Assembly: GCF_016906535.1 (NCBI RefSeq)
Contig: NC_057372.1
Coordinates: 2,647,501 to 2,711,500, forward strand
Direction: 5' to 3'
DNA: 64,000 nucleotides
Source: Rhizoctonia solani
Taxonomy: Eukaryota > Basidiomycota > Agaricomycetes > Cantharellales > Ceratobasidiaceae
Shown here piece after piece: positions 24,892 to 37,196 of the stretch (the first letter of the stretch is position 1; the number at the start of each line of letters is the position of its first letter). Below the pieces are notes generated by a model. That model did no database searches. It worked only from the letters and a program-made list of their open reading frames with translations, and was not told where the DNA came from. A program made the translations under genes and the position numbers.

Positions 24892-25884
24892 ATGGCTCGA
24901 TACACTAGTCCCAAGACTAAGGCTCAGATAATTGCGCTGAAAAAGCTCGAATACTCAGATCGGGCTATTGTTCAGCTTTTGCAACCTCAGACCAAGGTCT
25001 CTCACGCAACTGTCGGTCGTATCTGGGCCAAGTATGGACTTACTGACCGCCCACTTGATTGACACGATCCCATTCCTGGGCGCCCACAAAAATTAACCCC
25101 CAGCAACGTCAGATTCGCCGCTTTGGCCCTAGCTCGGAGTAGAGTACCGACAGCAGCAAATATTAGACGGCAGTACTTCCCTGCCGTTGGGTCCTCTACC
25201 CTCCGCCGCTACCTCCAAGAGCTGGGTTTACGGCCGTACAAACGCCGCCGAGTACCCCTGCTCACTTATTGGCATAGAAAAGCCCGTTGCGCGTGGGCCC
25301 ACAGCCAATTATTCTGGCCACAATCATGCTGGGACGACATCGTCTTCTCAGACAAAGTCCGAATCAAGTTATTTGGGGCCGACAGCGGCCAATATTACTG
25401 GAGGCAGCCTAGTGAGTCCCCGTATAATCCCCGATACACCAAAAAGACGATATCTCATGGTGGCGGGGGTATCTTCATTTGGGGGTGCATTACCCGAGAG
25501 GGAGTCGGGCAATTGTACCTTATACGACGCAAGCTGAACGCCCCGGGATACATTGAAATCCTTGGGGACGCCTTCTTTGGAACCCTTGCCGACTATAAAA
25601 TCACCCCGTTTGACATTACATTCCAGCACGACCAAGATCCAAAGCATACAGCCAGGCTGACACAACATTGGCTTGCCAGTTGGGGCGTAAGCGTCCTCCC
25701 ATGGCCGTCAAAAAGCCCGGATTTGAATATAATCAAGAACGTCTGGTGGCATCTGAAGGAGTGCGTGCGTACTCACCGACCTCCCGCTTTGAATAAGGAA
25801 GAATTATGGAAAATAGTGAGGGACAAATGGAAACAAATTTCCCCAAAATATATTGGCGATTTGTATGATTCATTACCGCGTTGA
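24892..25884 (+). pseudogene. Tc1/mariner transposase, inactivated
   Basis: One continuous frame of about 330 residues is broken by a single TGA at 25060. The start ATG at 24892 begins MARYTSPKTKAQIIALKK, a helix-turn-helix (paired-like) DNA-binding domain. GRPQKL (GRPR-like linker) follows, then the catalytic core with IVFSDKVRIKLFG (first Asp), FQHDQDPKHTA (second Asp) and SPDLNIIKNVW. In active Tc1 enzymes the last motif reads SPDLNPIExxW, with Glu 34 residues after the second Asp; here that position is Lys. Both the TGA (from CGA) and the Lys (from GAA/GAG) fit C-to-T or G-to-A changes. The protein should be dead, yet the element ends are perfect, so it was probably moved by another copy. 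A TATATAA lies at about 24810, just inside the left repeat. Confidence 0.9.
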
Positions 25885-26006
25885 GTACAAGCTGTGTATT
25901 TAGCTAAAGGTGGAAACACCAAATACTAAAATTCGTATCCAAATTATTCAGTTTTGCATGTCATTTTGGGTGCATGCATGCAGTTGCAGGTGCAATTTGA
26001 AAATGC

Positions 26007-26215
26007 TCAAAAAGAATGAGCCAGCCCAAAAATTTTGCTCACGCGTATCTCCACGAGGAGACTTAGTTTCGATCTAAAACTTTGTACATATGTTCTATAC
26101 TACTGTATCTACATAATTTACTATTACATCGTAAACGAATTCTCAATCGTGCGGGTGACGCGTGAGCGTCATTGATTTGAGCTCACGTGGCTCAATCTTT
26201 TTGGGCGCAAGTGTA
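26007..26215 (-). repeat. Right terminal inverted repeat of the mariner element
   Basis: Exact inverted copy (as read) of 24596-24804, followed by the TA target duplication. Confidence 0.92.
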
Positions 26216-26217
26216 TA

Positions 26218-27206
26218 TTAGGCTTTTAACCTTCCTTCCAGGGCTCGAAAATACCCTTCGCAAAGGTTCCGATTCATGTTGGCTGGATGTAAATGTGCAT
26301 TGAACAAGGTGCATGAGATTATAGGTTACCAGATATATAGGGTTATAAAGTACTAGCATTTCGTAATACGGTAGACTTCGATCGGCCAGCGATCGAGCTC
26401 ACCGTCATCAACCTCTCGAAGTGATCGGCGGTCAAATTTGAAGAGACCTCGAACCCAGTCTGGAGCAGCTCCGCTCTCGCTCTATCAGCGTTGACATTGA
26501 CTCACCGCCGGGGGACAGAGCATACCAACGATTGTCGGTGTCTCTTCCCTTGCTTATTCTTGATTTTCCGCGACGTGCCGGATAGATTTTAGGCAGTATT
26601 ACGAGCGCTTGCAAGGGTTGGATACCGATAAGAAGTAATCCGGTGAAAAAGTCTCGGCGATCCCCCGCACACAAACCGCGATACCAAACATAAAGAGAAA
26701 AGCAATTCAAGCGCAAATTCAGGCTGACCTCATCCTCCGATCTGAGGTAAACGCGACTCGGGTACGCGCGCGGTTATAACCATGCCGCATAGTCGTAAAG
26801 TGCGGAAGAATGGTCGAAAATAGCGACTTTGCTGATTGAGCACAGGTCTATGCGCTCGGAGCCCGGCTCCAAGATTCAATGGAGAGGCGACATACAGGCA
26901 CATGTAGAGCGGGAGTGGGGTTCGGCCCGGCGGTGGATCGATAATGATCCTCAGCGCGGGTAAGCCAACGCGACGCGCGGGTACAACCTCCATTGTATCA
27001 CACCAAAGCAAATCCATTCCGTCTTTCCTCCTACTCCATCAAGGTTTCAAGTTATGAGTGGGAGATATAAATTGGCGGGAGAAAAAGGTCCCAAAACTTA
27101 ATCGTAGATTTCCCCCTTATTACCCCTTTTATTTCTGTTCTTAATCTCCCCCTCCCCTCCCCCTCCCCCTTTTTTGTTATCTGTCTCCCATCACCCTCTT
27201 GGCAAC
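26218..27206. promoter_or_regulatory. Upstream region of the ABC transporter with a pyrimidine tract
   Basis: About 1 kb before the transporter start. A long C/T-rich run (about 27113-27175) directly precedes the start codon, as often seen in strongly expressed fungal genes. I found no clear pleiotropic drug-response element. The mariner insertion ends 990 bp upstream of the start codon. Confidence 0.45.
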
Positions 27207-30200
27207 ATGGACTCCGGCAAACAGGCCGAGGCCTACCGAACTGAGACAGTCCCTGCCGACTATTTCGACAACGAAGGATGTGCTGAACTCACTCGCACCC
27301 TATCTCAGCTCAGTCAACCGCAGCTAAACGATGCGCAAGGAGCAACAACAGGAGATCGATCTTCTGCATTGGGAACACTTGTCGAGGATGGGGCCGAAGA
27401 AGACAAGTTTGACTTTGAGGATCGCGTTCGCACAGCGCTTGACCGCATGGACGAGGAAGGAATCAAGCATCGTTCACTGGGTGTTGGCTTTGTCGTATGT
27501 CTGATCCCTTTATTTAACGCCGCCTTTTCTGAACCTCCTGCTAGGATTTGACCGTTCGTGGTCTAGGCGCTGCAGCCAAATACCAAGAAACCGTGCTCTC
27601 TATGGTCTCTCCCATTCAATGGGTGCACAAGCTGAGCGAGTTGCGACATCCGCCTGTCAAGGACATTCTCACTGGCTTTACGGGTACCGTGAAGAGTGGC
27701 GAGATGCTGTGTACGCATACACCTTTGCACGAGATGAACGACGCTGATTTATTACTTTGCAGTGGTGCTGGGATCCCCAGGCAGTGGTTGTTCCACCTTC
27801 CTGAAAGTGCTTGCAAATCAACGCCAGGGGTACCATGAAGTCCTAGGGGATGTCTCGTACGATGGAATGCGGCCTGAACACCTGGCCAAGCACTATCGAG
27901 GAGGCAACTTTCTTTCCTCTCGACCGCTTGAACGATTACTAAAGGTTGAGATGTAGATGTTGGCTATTCACCCGAGGACGACACGCACTTTCCCTCCCTG
28001 TCAGTCAAGGACACACTCACCGTTGCTTCCAAGATGCGTGCGCCTCAGACGCGTATCTACAACACCACTCGGGCCGACTTTATTGAGGGTGAGCCTAGTT
28101 TTGCATTTGGACTGAACATGGCTAACGTAGTAATCCGATAGGCGTGGTACAAACCTTGGCTACTGTCTTTGGTCTCCGACATACTTTCAATACTCCAGTT
28201 GGTAACGAAGCTATCCGAGGTGTCAGTGGTGGCGAGAAGAAGCGAGTCAGTATTGCGGAGATGATGGCCTCCCGAGTACGCATCGGATGCTGGGACAAGT
28301 AAGTTCAACTTTCACTCTTGACTCTTATACTTAGCTAACCTCACAAACCTAGCTCGACCCGTGGGCTTGACTCTAGTACAGCACTTGAGTTTGGTCGCGC
28401 ATTGCGTATCGCTACCGATGTTGGACGAGCTACCACTGTCGTCAGCATCTACCAAGCATCCGAGTCACTCTACAAGCTCTTTGACAAGGTCTGCATCATC
28501 TATGCTGGCAGGCAAATCTACTATGGCCCGGCCGAGCATGCTCGACAGTACTTCGTCAACATGGGCTGGGAACCTGCACCTCGTCAAACAACACCTGATT
28601 TCCTGGTGGCTGTTACAGACCCTCTCGCACGCACTCCTCGTGCCGGTTGGGAGAACCGCGTACCTCGTACCGCCGACGAGTTTGTTGCCTACTGGAACAA
28701 GAGCCCCGAGGGACAAGTCAACCAAGCCGATGCCATGCGTTACCTACAGGCTCCCGACGACGATGTCGCACCCAAGATGCAACTATACAAGGAGTCGGCC
28801 CGTGCTGAGCGAGCAAAGACGGCTCATCCCAAGAGCTCGTACACTGTCTCGCTCGCGATGCAGGTCCGCGGCATCATGCTTCGTCGTCTTCAGATCCTTC
28901 GCGGAGATATGGCAGCCCAGATCGTGATGAACGTGGTGTTCATGCTTCAGGCGGTCATCATGGGTAGCGTGTTCCTCAAGATGCCAGCGGCTACGAGCGC
29001 ATACTTCTCGCGTGGTGGTGTTTTGTTCTTTTCGGTTCTCTTTGGTGCTTTGAGTGGAATGGTATGTCACAGTTTGCGTTTTAAGCCTTTCGTGCTTATA
29101 GCGCCTCTGTTTAGGCTGAAATTGCCGCTATGTATTCGCAACGTCCGATTGTAGCAAGGCATCAAAAAGCCGCTATGTGTAAGTGATGCATAGCATGCTG
29201 TCCGCTCGCAAACTGACACGAATTTTATAGACCATCCGTTTGTTGAGGCGCTGGCATTGACTGTTGTTGACATTCCTATTACATTTGTTACACAAGTTCT
29301 GTTCGGTATTATCTTGTATTGGATGACGGGTAAGTATCACATACATGCATCCCAGTCAACTTCTGACATCCCATACAGGTCTTCAAAAGGACGCCGCCAA
29401 ATTCTTCATTTTCGTCTTGTTCACTTTTTTGATGTCGCTCACGATGAAAGCATTTTTCCGCGGAATCGCAGCGAGCTTTGCACGGGAATCGACTGCTCAG
29501 GCCGTTGCCGGAATTAGCACGTTGATTCTTGTCCTCTACACCGGTTACACGATTCCTAAGCCTACCATGTAAGTCTCACTAACTATATGCGCGGATCATC
29601 TTGCTCACGGGGCTATAGGATCGGGGCGCTCAAATGGCTCACGTATATCAACCCTGTTCGTTATGGGTTCGAGGCCCTCATTGTTAACGAGTTCCATGGC
29701 TTGGAGGGAGAATGCTCTAGCTTAATCCCGTCGGGTCCTGGGTACGAAGGCATCAGCCTCCAGAACCAAGTGTGTACTACTGTCGGCTCTGTTCCTGGTC
29801 AGCTATTTGTCGACGGAGACGCTTTTGCGGCTGCCTCGTACGACTACCACTACAAGAACCTGTGGATGAACTTGTGAGCAAGGTCTCCTGTTTCCCAATC
29901 TACTTCTGCTTACCTTCTCATGTAGTGGCATCGTCATCGCGTTCTGGGTTGCCTTTGTCGCATGGTTCCTGGCTGGTACCGAACGTGCCGGCCATGCTTC
30001 GGGAGGGGCCACTCAGCTTGTTTTCAAGCAAAATGCCAAGATTCCGTCGATCGGCTCGTCTTCATCTGGAAAAGATACTGAAAAGGGCTCGGTTTCTCCC
30101 GATGTTGTTGCAGAGAAGAAACGGGTTGATGGACAAGCGGCACAGAACAAGCTTGTCAAGGCCAATGCCGTGTTTTCGTGGCACCATCTCAACTACGAGA

Positions 30201-32825
30201 TTGATGCTGGTGGAGGTAAGAAGAGGCGACTCTTGGACGATATCTCCGGCTTCGTTGCTCCTGGCAAGATGACGGCGCTCATGGGTGAAAGTGGTGCTGG
30301 CAAGGTACGAAATAGCCTACTTGCGATCCGTGATTCAAACTAAGGTTGATATAGACGACCTTGTTGAACGCATTGGCCGAGCGGATTAGCATGGGCGTGA
30401 TTACCGGCGATCGCCTTGTCAATGGTAACCCCCTTCCAAAGGATTTCGCGTCCCAGACTGGCTACGTTCAACAAATGGATATACACTTGGAGAGTACAAC
30501 CGTTCGAGAGGCTTTGATGTTCTCGGCTCAGCTCAGGCAGCCTGCCAGTGTTCCCATAGAAGAAAAGCGTGCCTAGTACGTTGATGATTTGCTACTGAGA
30601 GCTACGAAACTAATAATTCCAATAGCGTCGAAGAGGTGATTAAAATGTGCGCCATGGAAGCATACGCAGACGCTATCGTTGGAATTGTTGGTGAAGGCCT
30701 CAACGTCGAACAACGCAAACGGTTAACCATCGGTGTCGAGTTGGCTGCCAAGCCGCAGTTGCTTCTTTTCCTTGACGAGGTAGGTCCATTAGCGCCATAT
30801 AACCACGCATATAATAATATTCTATCCAGCCCACCTCCGGTCTTGATTCCCAATCCGCATGGGGTATCATTGAATTCCTGAAATCTTTGGCCGACCAAGG
30901 ACAGGCCATTCTCTGCACGTGAGTGATTTTATTAAGCTTGCTCGTATTGTTGCCTGAATACTTTACACACATATAGCATCCACCAACCGTCCTCTGAGCT
31001 TTTCCAATCTTTCGATCGCCTTCTTCTCTTGCGCAGGGGTGGTCAGACATGCTACTTTGGCGACTTGGGCGAAAATTCTTCTACTTTGATCTGTAAGTCT
31101 GGTTTCCTATGTCTTCTCAAATCTGAGCTGACAAGTTATTGTAGCATACTTTGAACAAAACGGAGCTCGTAAATGTCAGTCTGACGAGAACCCTGCTGAA
31201 TACATGCTCGACGTTATCGGGTAAGCTCAAATATAAAAGCAGTATATGGTTATTTAACACTTTATCTAGTGCCGGTGCAACTGCCACAAGTGCCATCGAT
31301 TGGCATGCGACATGGAAGGCAGCTCCAGAGTCATCCGCCCTTGAACAGGAGCTCACGAAGATGCACTCTGAGGGGCGAAATAATGCCTCGACTACTGAGC
31401 AAGAACAGCCTGAATATGCAACTGGCTATATGAACCAGCTGTCCGCTCTTTTGATTCGAGCTTTCCGCGTGGGTCACTCATCCTTTAGATTATTCGCTTT
31501 GGCTAACATCAGTATCAAGCACTACTCCCGCAATCCGACGTATATCATGGGCAAAATCGTCTTGAACGTTGCTTCGGGTCTTTTTATCGGCTTCACATTC
31601 TTCAAAGCTAATAACTCGATTCAAGGATCTCAGAACAAGCTCTTTGCGATCTTCATGTGTAGGCACATTTTACCTGGTTTTTTGAAGTACTAATACTGAA
31701 TAATCTTCAGCTACCATTCCGGCCGCATCTCTCAGCAATCAGCTCCAAGTTCAGTTCATCAACTTCCGTAATATCTACGAGAACCGCGAGAAACAGAGCA
31801 AAATGTACTCCTGGGCCCCTATGGTTACCGCAAGTGTCGTAAGTGCTTCGTGTTTATATGCGCATCATCCTGCCCTGCCACTAACCGAGATATGAACAGT
31901 TGGTTGAACTTCCATACAACATCTTTGGCTCTTCGCTGTACTTTTTGTGCTGGTACTGGACTGTAGGGTATTCTAGCGTGGCGGATCGCGCCGGTTATAC
32001 AGTACGTATCCTCTACCCTCAAGAAGGTACAAAGCTAATAATTCCTTGATATAGTTCATGCTTCTCTGTGTTGCTTTCCCGCTCTACTATACTACCTTCT
32101 CCCAAGCTGTGGCGGCAATGTCTCCAAATGTGATGATCAGTGGTCTTTTGTTCAGTTTCTTTTTTTCATTCACAATGAACTTGTAAGTTCACTCCTCAAG
32201 TGACATGCGGGCTTTTTCATTAACAGAATAACCCAGCAATGGTGTGCTCCAGCCCTATTCGCAGCTCATTCCTTTCTGGAAATGGATGTGTGAGTACTAC
32301 AATCTAAACTGATGCCATAGTGTTTTACTAACTCCATTTTCAGACCGCCTGTCTCCTCTTACCTACCTCATTGAGGGACTGCTTGTCAACGGCATCGGGA
32401 ACATGGAACTCACGTAAGCTCACTCGTTGACCTCCAGATAACTATAGCTCACTCACTCAACCCCTATTTCAGTTGCTCTCCTACTGAGATTCAGACCATC
32501 GTCCCCCCCTCCGGTCAGACTTGCTCGTCCTACATGAGCCAGTATATCAGCATGGCTGGAGGCTACCTTGCGAACCCTGATGCCTCATCGGATTGCCAGT
32601 TCTGTCCACAGAGCACGACTGATACTTATTTGTGAGTCTCCATGTTCGTGTATAGCGAGCTATGCTGATGTCTACTACAGAGCTTCGCTGAATATGTCAT
32701 ACTCTCACCGCTGGAGAAACGTTGGAATTATGATTGCTTTTGCCGCTTTTAACGTCTTTTTGGTGTACGTGGGCACATGGCTTTTCCGCGTCCACCGCGG
32801 AAACCCGTTTTCGCGCAGGAAGTAG
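27207..32825 (+). CDS. PDR-type ABC transporter (full-length, ABCG)
   Basis: A many-exon gene encodes a full-size pleiotropic-drug-resistance transporter, nucleotide-binding and membrane domains in the order NBD1-TMD1-NBD2-TMD2, about 1450-1500 residues. The start [10 protein letters not shown] is at 27207. NBD1 has the typical fungal degenerate Walker [13 protein letters not shown], signature [11 protein letters not shown] and [16 protein letters not shown]2 has a canonical Walker A GESGAGKTTLLN (split by an intron at about 30305-30354), the variant signature [19 protein letters not shown], and [11 protein letters not shown] with switch His IHQPS. TMD1 includes [23 protein letters not shown]2 runs from about 31560 to the TAG at 32823. 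Such pumps sit in the plasma membrane and export lipophilic toxins or sterols using ATP. I did not verify every junction (more than 15 introns). Confidence 0.9.
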
Positions 32826-35061
32826 ATCTTGAATTTTGATTCGTCGGACACATTTTTTTGCGTTTGTCTTACATTCACATAGTTTTTTTTCTTTATCTCT
32901 TGGGCCGATTTCCGTCCCCCTCCCCTTTTTCATTTTCATACTCTTGTCCGTCCTTTCTATCTTCTTGTAATTAATGAAGAGTTTGATTTAGAATTAGGGG
33001 CTGGCTTAATTTGTTGGTGTCATAGTAATAGATACATGACTATAGTACAGCATCATCGTTCCGCACCGGAATTTAAATGCCAAACATTTAGAGAGCGCGT
33101 TACAGTACATCTGAGCTCAAACAGCTCAAAAAGCTGCAACTTGGAAGTGAATGCTAATTATACATAAGCTTATGTTTATCACTCTTACTTACAACAATAA
33201 TCATAAGAAAGTCGGTTATTTCGTTGACTTAAACTGCGTCCTCTCAAATACAACTATACCAGATGCGTGAATAGTACACCACCACTCAGTACTTTGAACC
33301 CCTTTTGTTTCTGGCTGTACGTCCCCTCGTCTTATTTAATTCCGCAATGTTTTCAGTACAGCATTTATATGCATGTGAGCTACGTACGTGCTCGTCCACA
33401 AAGATAGTTATAATTATTTATGTCTTCCAAATCTGATCAGCAATTTTACTGATAAGGCACTCGCGGTGGATCTGTCCGATACTTCCTAAATCGAGCTCTG
33501 GGCCAAGAATGAGACGAGTACGGTCGAATTTTTACTGCTCTCATTATAAACCATTATCATGCGGTTACGTACGCCTCTAGCTTTCGGCCATTACATATAT
33601 TCTGATTAATGGCCCGATATGATTTCTGGGGCTATCCTAGGCATTGGAGTATTTACAACTGAGGCCTTGAACTCATGAGCGCTATGAAATTGCATCAAAC
33701 ACTACTGGTATACTCACTATTGTTAGGACTCTGATAGATAGTTGGCTAATTGACAGCTATTTTGGGTTTGGTAATAGCTTGCCGCGTTTCGAATAATTCC
33801 GCCGCTCATGGCGGGGGTTTCTGTTCCGCACTACCATAGCACGCCGTCTCCGTCGCATGCGCTGCCTTCTAAGAATGTATAAGAATATCAATATATCTAG
33901 TTCATCGTCGTCGAGCAGAATCCGCAGTAAAAGGTCGTCTTCCTCGTCATTGACTTGACAATCAGTGAGATAACTCATAGCGGGAAAAATACAAAAACCG
34001 GGTGTCCCGACGCCTCACCTACATTTATATAACATGTGCTAATGTATTGGATATATATGCGTCAGATGACGCGTACACAATGGCCCCCAAAGCGGGAGTA
34101 TTTTCGATCGTATTTTATTATCCATCTGGAATTCTCTGTCTCCGCTATAGACTCGATCGCTCCTTGCAATTGCAGCTTGGACCTTGGACCTTGGACCGGC
34201 CGCCCCTCCCCCCCAAAATGGGCCCAACTCCGACCCGATCTGACGGAGTGATTTTAACGACTTCTGAGTGGGTGGGCTCCCTATTGTTACATCATTAGGA
34301 AATTTCCCGAAGCCCCCCAAGACTTGGAGTCATTCTTTTTTCTCCCGTCCGCCACTGCTTTCTACATATTAGGAAGGGCCGGCGCGCCACCCACGGGCTT
34401 CCCTTCCTCTGGGATGTTGCTGACGCGATCTTGGTGGTCCCATCCCTCCGATCCAATCCCTCACTTGTTGCATCCTCGAATTCGCTATGTATTTGCTTAG
34501 TATCCTCATATACAATCACGCAAATTCTTCATCCCACGCCACCACATACACAATGCGCGAGTTGCTGTAATTATCGCAAACCAGAATAAGTATACTGTGT
34601 AAAACCCTGCGATGATTCGCATCATTTACCGGCGGAAATGGCCTAAATTGAAGGTGCCGTCTCAGCAATCCATATCTTCTTTAGTAATATGGCTCCGTAT
34701 TCTACCAGACATGCAGGCACCTCCTTCCATGCACAAGGCTTGATTTGTCATTGTGTTCATGATACAGCTAGCCCATATGAGCAAGCTGCATGAAATAAGC
34801 CTTCTCGCGCCTTGTATCTAATCTTGTTATACTGTACCACTATATTCGTGAATAAAATCGACGCCCGTATGGAGACAGCTAATTAATCCCTTTGCCGCAT
34901 ACTTATTCAACTAACCCAAACGACCCCAGTAAAAAGCTGCCCTGACTGTTATGGATGATAATATAGCCTATCTATATGCTACCAAGACCGAAAATACACA
35001 AGAATGCTATATTATCTTATTCTCAGACACGAACCCATCCGCGCCATAACCGCAACTGAAT
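32826..35061. other. Large intergenic region
   Basis: About 2.2 kb without a supported gene. A minus-strand Asp/Arg-rich frame at 33757-33978 vaguely recalls the N-terminus of harbinger-type nucleases but lacks anything further. A TTGGACC triplet repeat lies near 34180-34198. No terminal repeats or RNA genes were found. Confidence 0.4.
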
Positions 35062-36099
35062 TTAGGGCAAGATCGAGGAAGGAGCGAGGCCAGAGGGAGA
35101 GTTATTGGCGGATGTATACTGAGCGATAAAACTAGCTTAGTGGAATGGTTTAGACGAATGAATCATTGGTGGCTTACTACCAGAGTAGGCTCCGGCTTAG
35201 TGCTGTTCCCGGAAGCGATGGGAGTACAACTTGTCGTCTCATGCGCCGTGTTCTCAACCTAATCAAGCGTTCGAATCGTGTTCAAATTCAGGCGTAATGC
35301 GGTCTATGAGGGAATCATAACCAAACTTACGGAAGAGGTGGGCCAAGGTACATCAGAAACCAAGGTGGAGGTAGCATTGGCACTATTATCAATAACGGAG
35401 CTAGTGTAGCTAGGATGCTAGAAAGAGATATCGTGTAGAATCTGTGTGAGCGCAAACCCGGTAACCATAAAATTGATCATATATGCGTACCGCAGAAGAT
35501 ATATAGTCACTACTGGCAACAATTGAGCTGAATACTGGCACAGGGAGCTCGGAACTGATTTCGCCATCAACCAACTTGGCCTTGTGCTAGTAAAAGGATG
35601 CATAAACATTTATAGCCCGCATAGACGACCCTGCTTGCAATTGGACTTACTTCTGTGGGCTGTGGCTCGGCTGAAGAGACAACATGGGTGAATACAGAAG
35701 ACGATGTTGGACTGGCCATGGACATGCTGGTCTCGACAGGCTTGTGCTCGGTTGACACGATAGATGCATAGGACAGGTGACTCTCGATACTAGACGCAAT
35801 TTGGGTGAAGACTGGTGATGGGACGGGTTTTAGGTTCATTATCGGTGCTCTCCAGCTCGGTACCGCGTACGCACCCAATTACCATGCCTTTTTGGGCATC
35901 CGCTCCCTCTTCGGTATCGGAGCCAACGGAAGTCAGCGATTGCGATTCCAGAGTGCTAGAGCTTCTGTGGTCCTCTGAAAATCATACGTTAAAGAACTAG
36001 CTCAAGGTCGTCGCTAAATATCTCACCAGATACAATTGGCTTTGCGAGCACGGCAGTGGACATGGCAGCAATGATGAGAGCAGCGGCGTGGGAGTGCAT
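35062..36099 (-). CDS. Small secreted Ser/Thr-rich protein
   Basis: Seven short exons on the minus strand (36099-36027, 35974-35875, 35789-35651, 35586-35491, 35417-35331, 35258-35181, 35118-35062) join in phase to 209 residues. The N-terminus MHSHAAALIIAAMSTAVLAKP is a classic signal peptide, with likely cleavage after the AxA-type LAK/P region. The mature part is about 30% Ser and Thr, with several TSS and SSxxS runs and at least two N-glycosylation sequons (NAT, NST). It has one or very few Cys and no known domain, so it could be a wall-associated mannoprotein or a secreted effector-like protein. The consistent splice phases are the main support. The 35875 donor and its acceptor are the least certain junction. 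Confidence 0.65.
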
Positions 36100-37196
36100 A
36101 TTGAAGATTTGGTTGTCTAAAAGATTTGGTTGAGAGATGTAGCTAGAGTAGAACTTGAAGATGCTGAGCGTGTTGGATTAAGACATACTCACCAGCTGCC
36201 TTTTATATGCGAGCCCACTCATAGCAGCCCAGATATAGTTTATCCATATAACAACTCCACGTACAACTAAATCGTATCAGTAACCAAAATACTTGACGCG
36301 TTTCGTGAATAGTGTATTAACCAACATGGATCAATAGGGGATCGACCAGCCGAGTCCGTCCAAATCAAATCATCCGCGCTGGTTGACATATTGGACCGCG
36401 CAATGACCCAGTATTCGTCCAGAAAAGGAGTTTAAATCCAAAATCATCGCAAAATGGCAGTGCGGTATTTGATACATACACACGCTGATAGAAACCAAGA
36501 AGCCATTCGATGAGCGAAAATCGTTTGTATCTTGAGTCATAGCTATTCATAACGCATGCGCAAGTTCTGGTACACCTTAAGCTTGATAGTTTTGATATTC
36601 TGAAACAGGATTTATCCACGCATACCACTTCAGTAGACTCACATTGGTCAACCAGTGTAGCTCTATGCAAGCACCATATAATACTGAGTGTTTCGCGAAT
36701 ACATCCTGAACTAGGGAGTATTTTCCAATACAATTGAGGAGGCTAACTTGGTGACTGGGAGAGTTAAGTGAATAAAAAAAAATCCAAATCGATAAGAACG
36801 ACGAGGAATAACTCAAAGCCTAGTAGACCAGAAAATTCTTTGGAAGGTCCGTTCGCTCAACTACCTTGTGACTATTTTGGCACGGATTCCACAAGTTACT
36901 AACAACCACAGACACCATACAGATGCGACTCCGGCTGTTCTATAAGCATGACGCATACCCACTAGCGACCCTAAAATGCAATAAACCCACCACATATCAT
37001 GAAGAGCGAGACCCATCACAAACCAAGCCTCTATCTAGATCTTTCGTCAATTCACGTGTGTAGAATGTAGTATACATTAGTAATGAGGATTGTTACATAA
37101 TTCACGAAAAGGGAACAATTTAAACAAACGAATCACGCACAAAGCCCGAGGTTAAATACAGAAAGCAAAATATGTGGTTTCAGTGGTGTAGTGCAT
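36100..37196. other. Intergenic region
   Basis: About 1.1 kb between the secreted-protein gene and the heat shock factor 3' end. Minus-strand frames at 36365-36816 lack domains and splice logic. Nothing was recognised. Confidence 0.4.

Larger units (their letters stand above)
24596..26215 (+). mobile_element. Tc1/mariner DNA transposon, complete ends
   Basis: A 1620-bp element is bounded by TA target duplications (24594-24595 and 26216-26217). It has 209-bp terminal inverted repeats (24596-24804 and 26007-26215) that match base for base by eye, starting TACACTTGCGCCCAAAAAG. The interior holds a DD34E-type transposase gene. Perfect long repeats imply recent movement. Confidence 0.93.

Noticed and set aside
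33757..33978. Minus-strand frame rich in Asp, then Arg, loosely like the N-terminus of a harbinger-type nuclease
   Set aside because: Only 73 residues, no catalytic region, no terminal inverted repeats or target duplication found around it; composition alone is not enough.
34176..34200. Three TTGGACC units
   Set aside because: Too short to be more than a chance microrepeat.
36365..36816. Two overlapping minus-strand frames
   Set aside because: No signal peptide, domain or splice support; AT-rich intergenic sequence.
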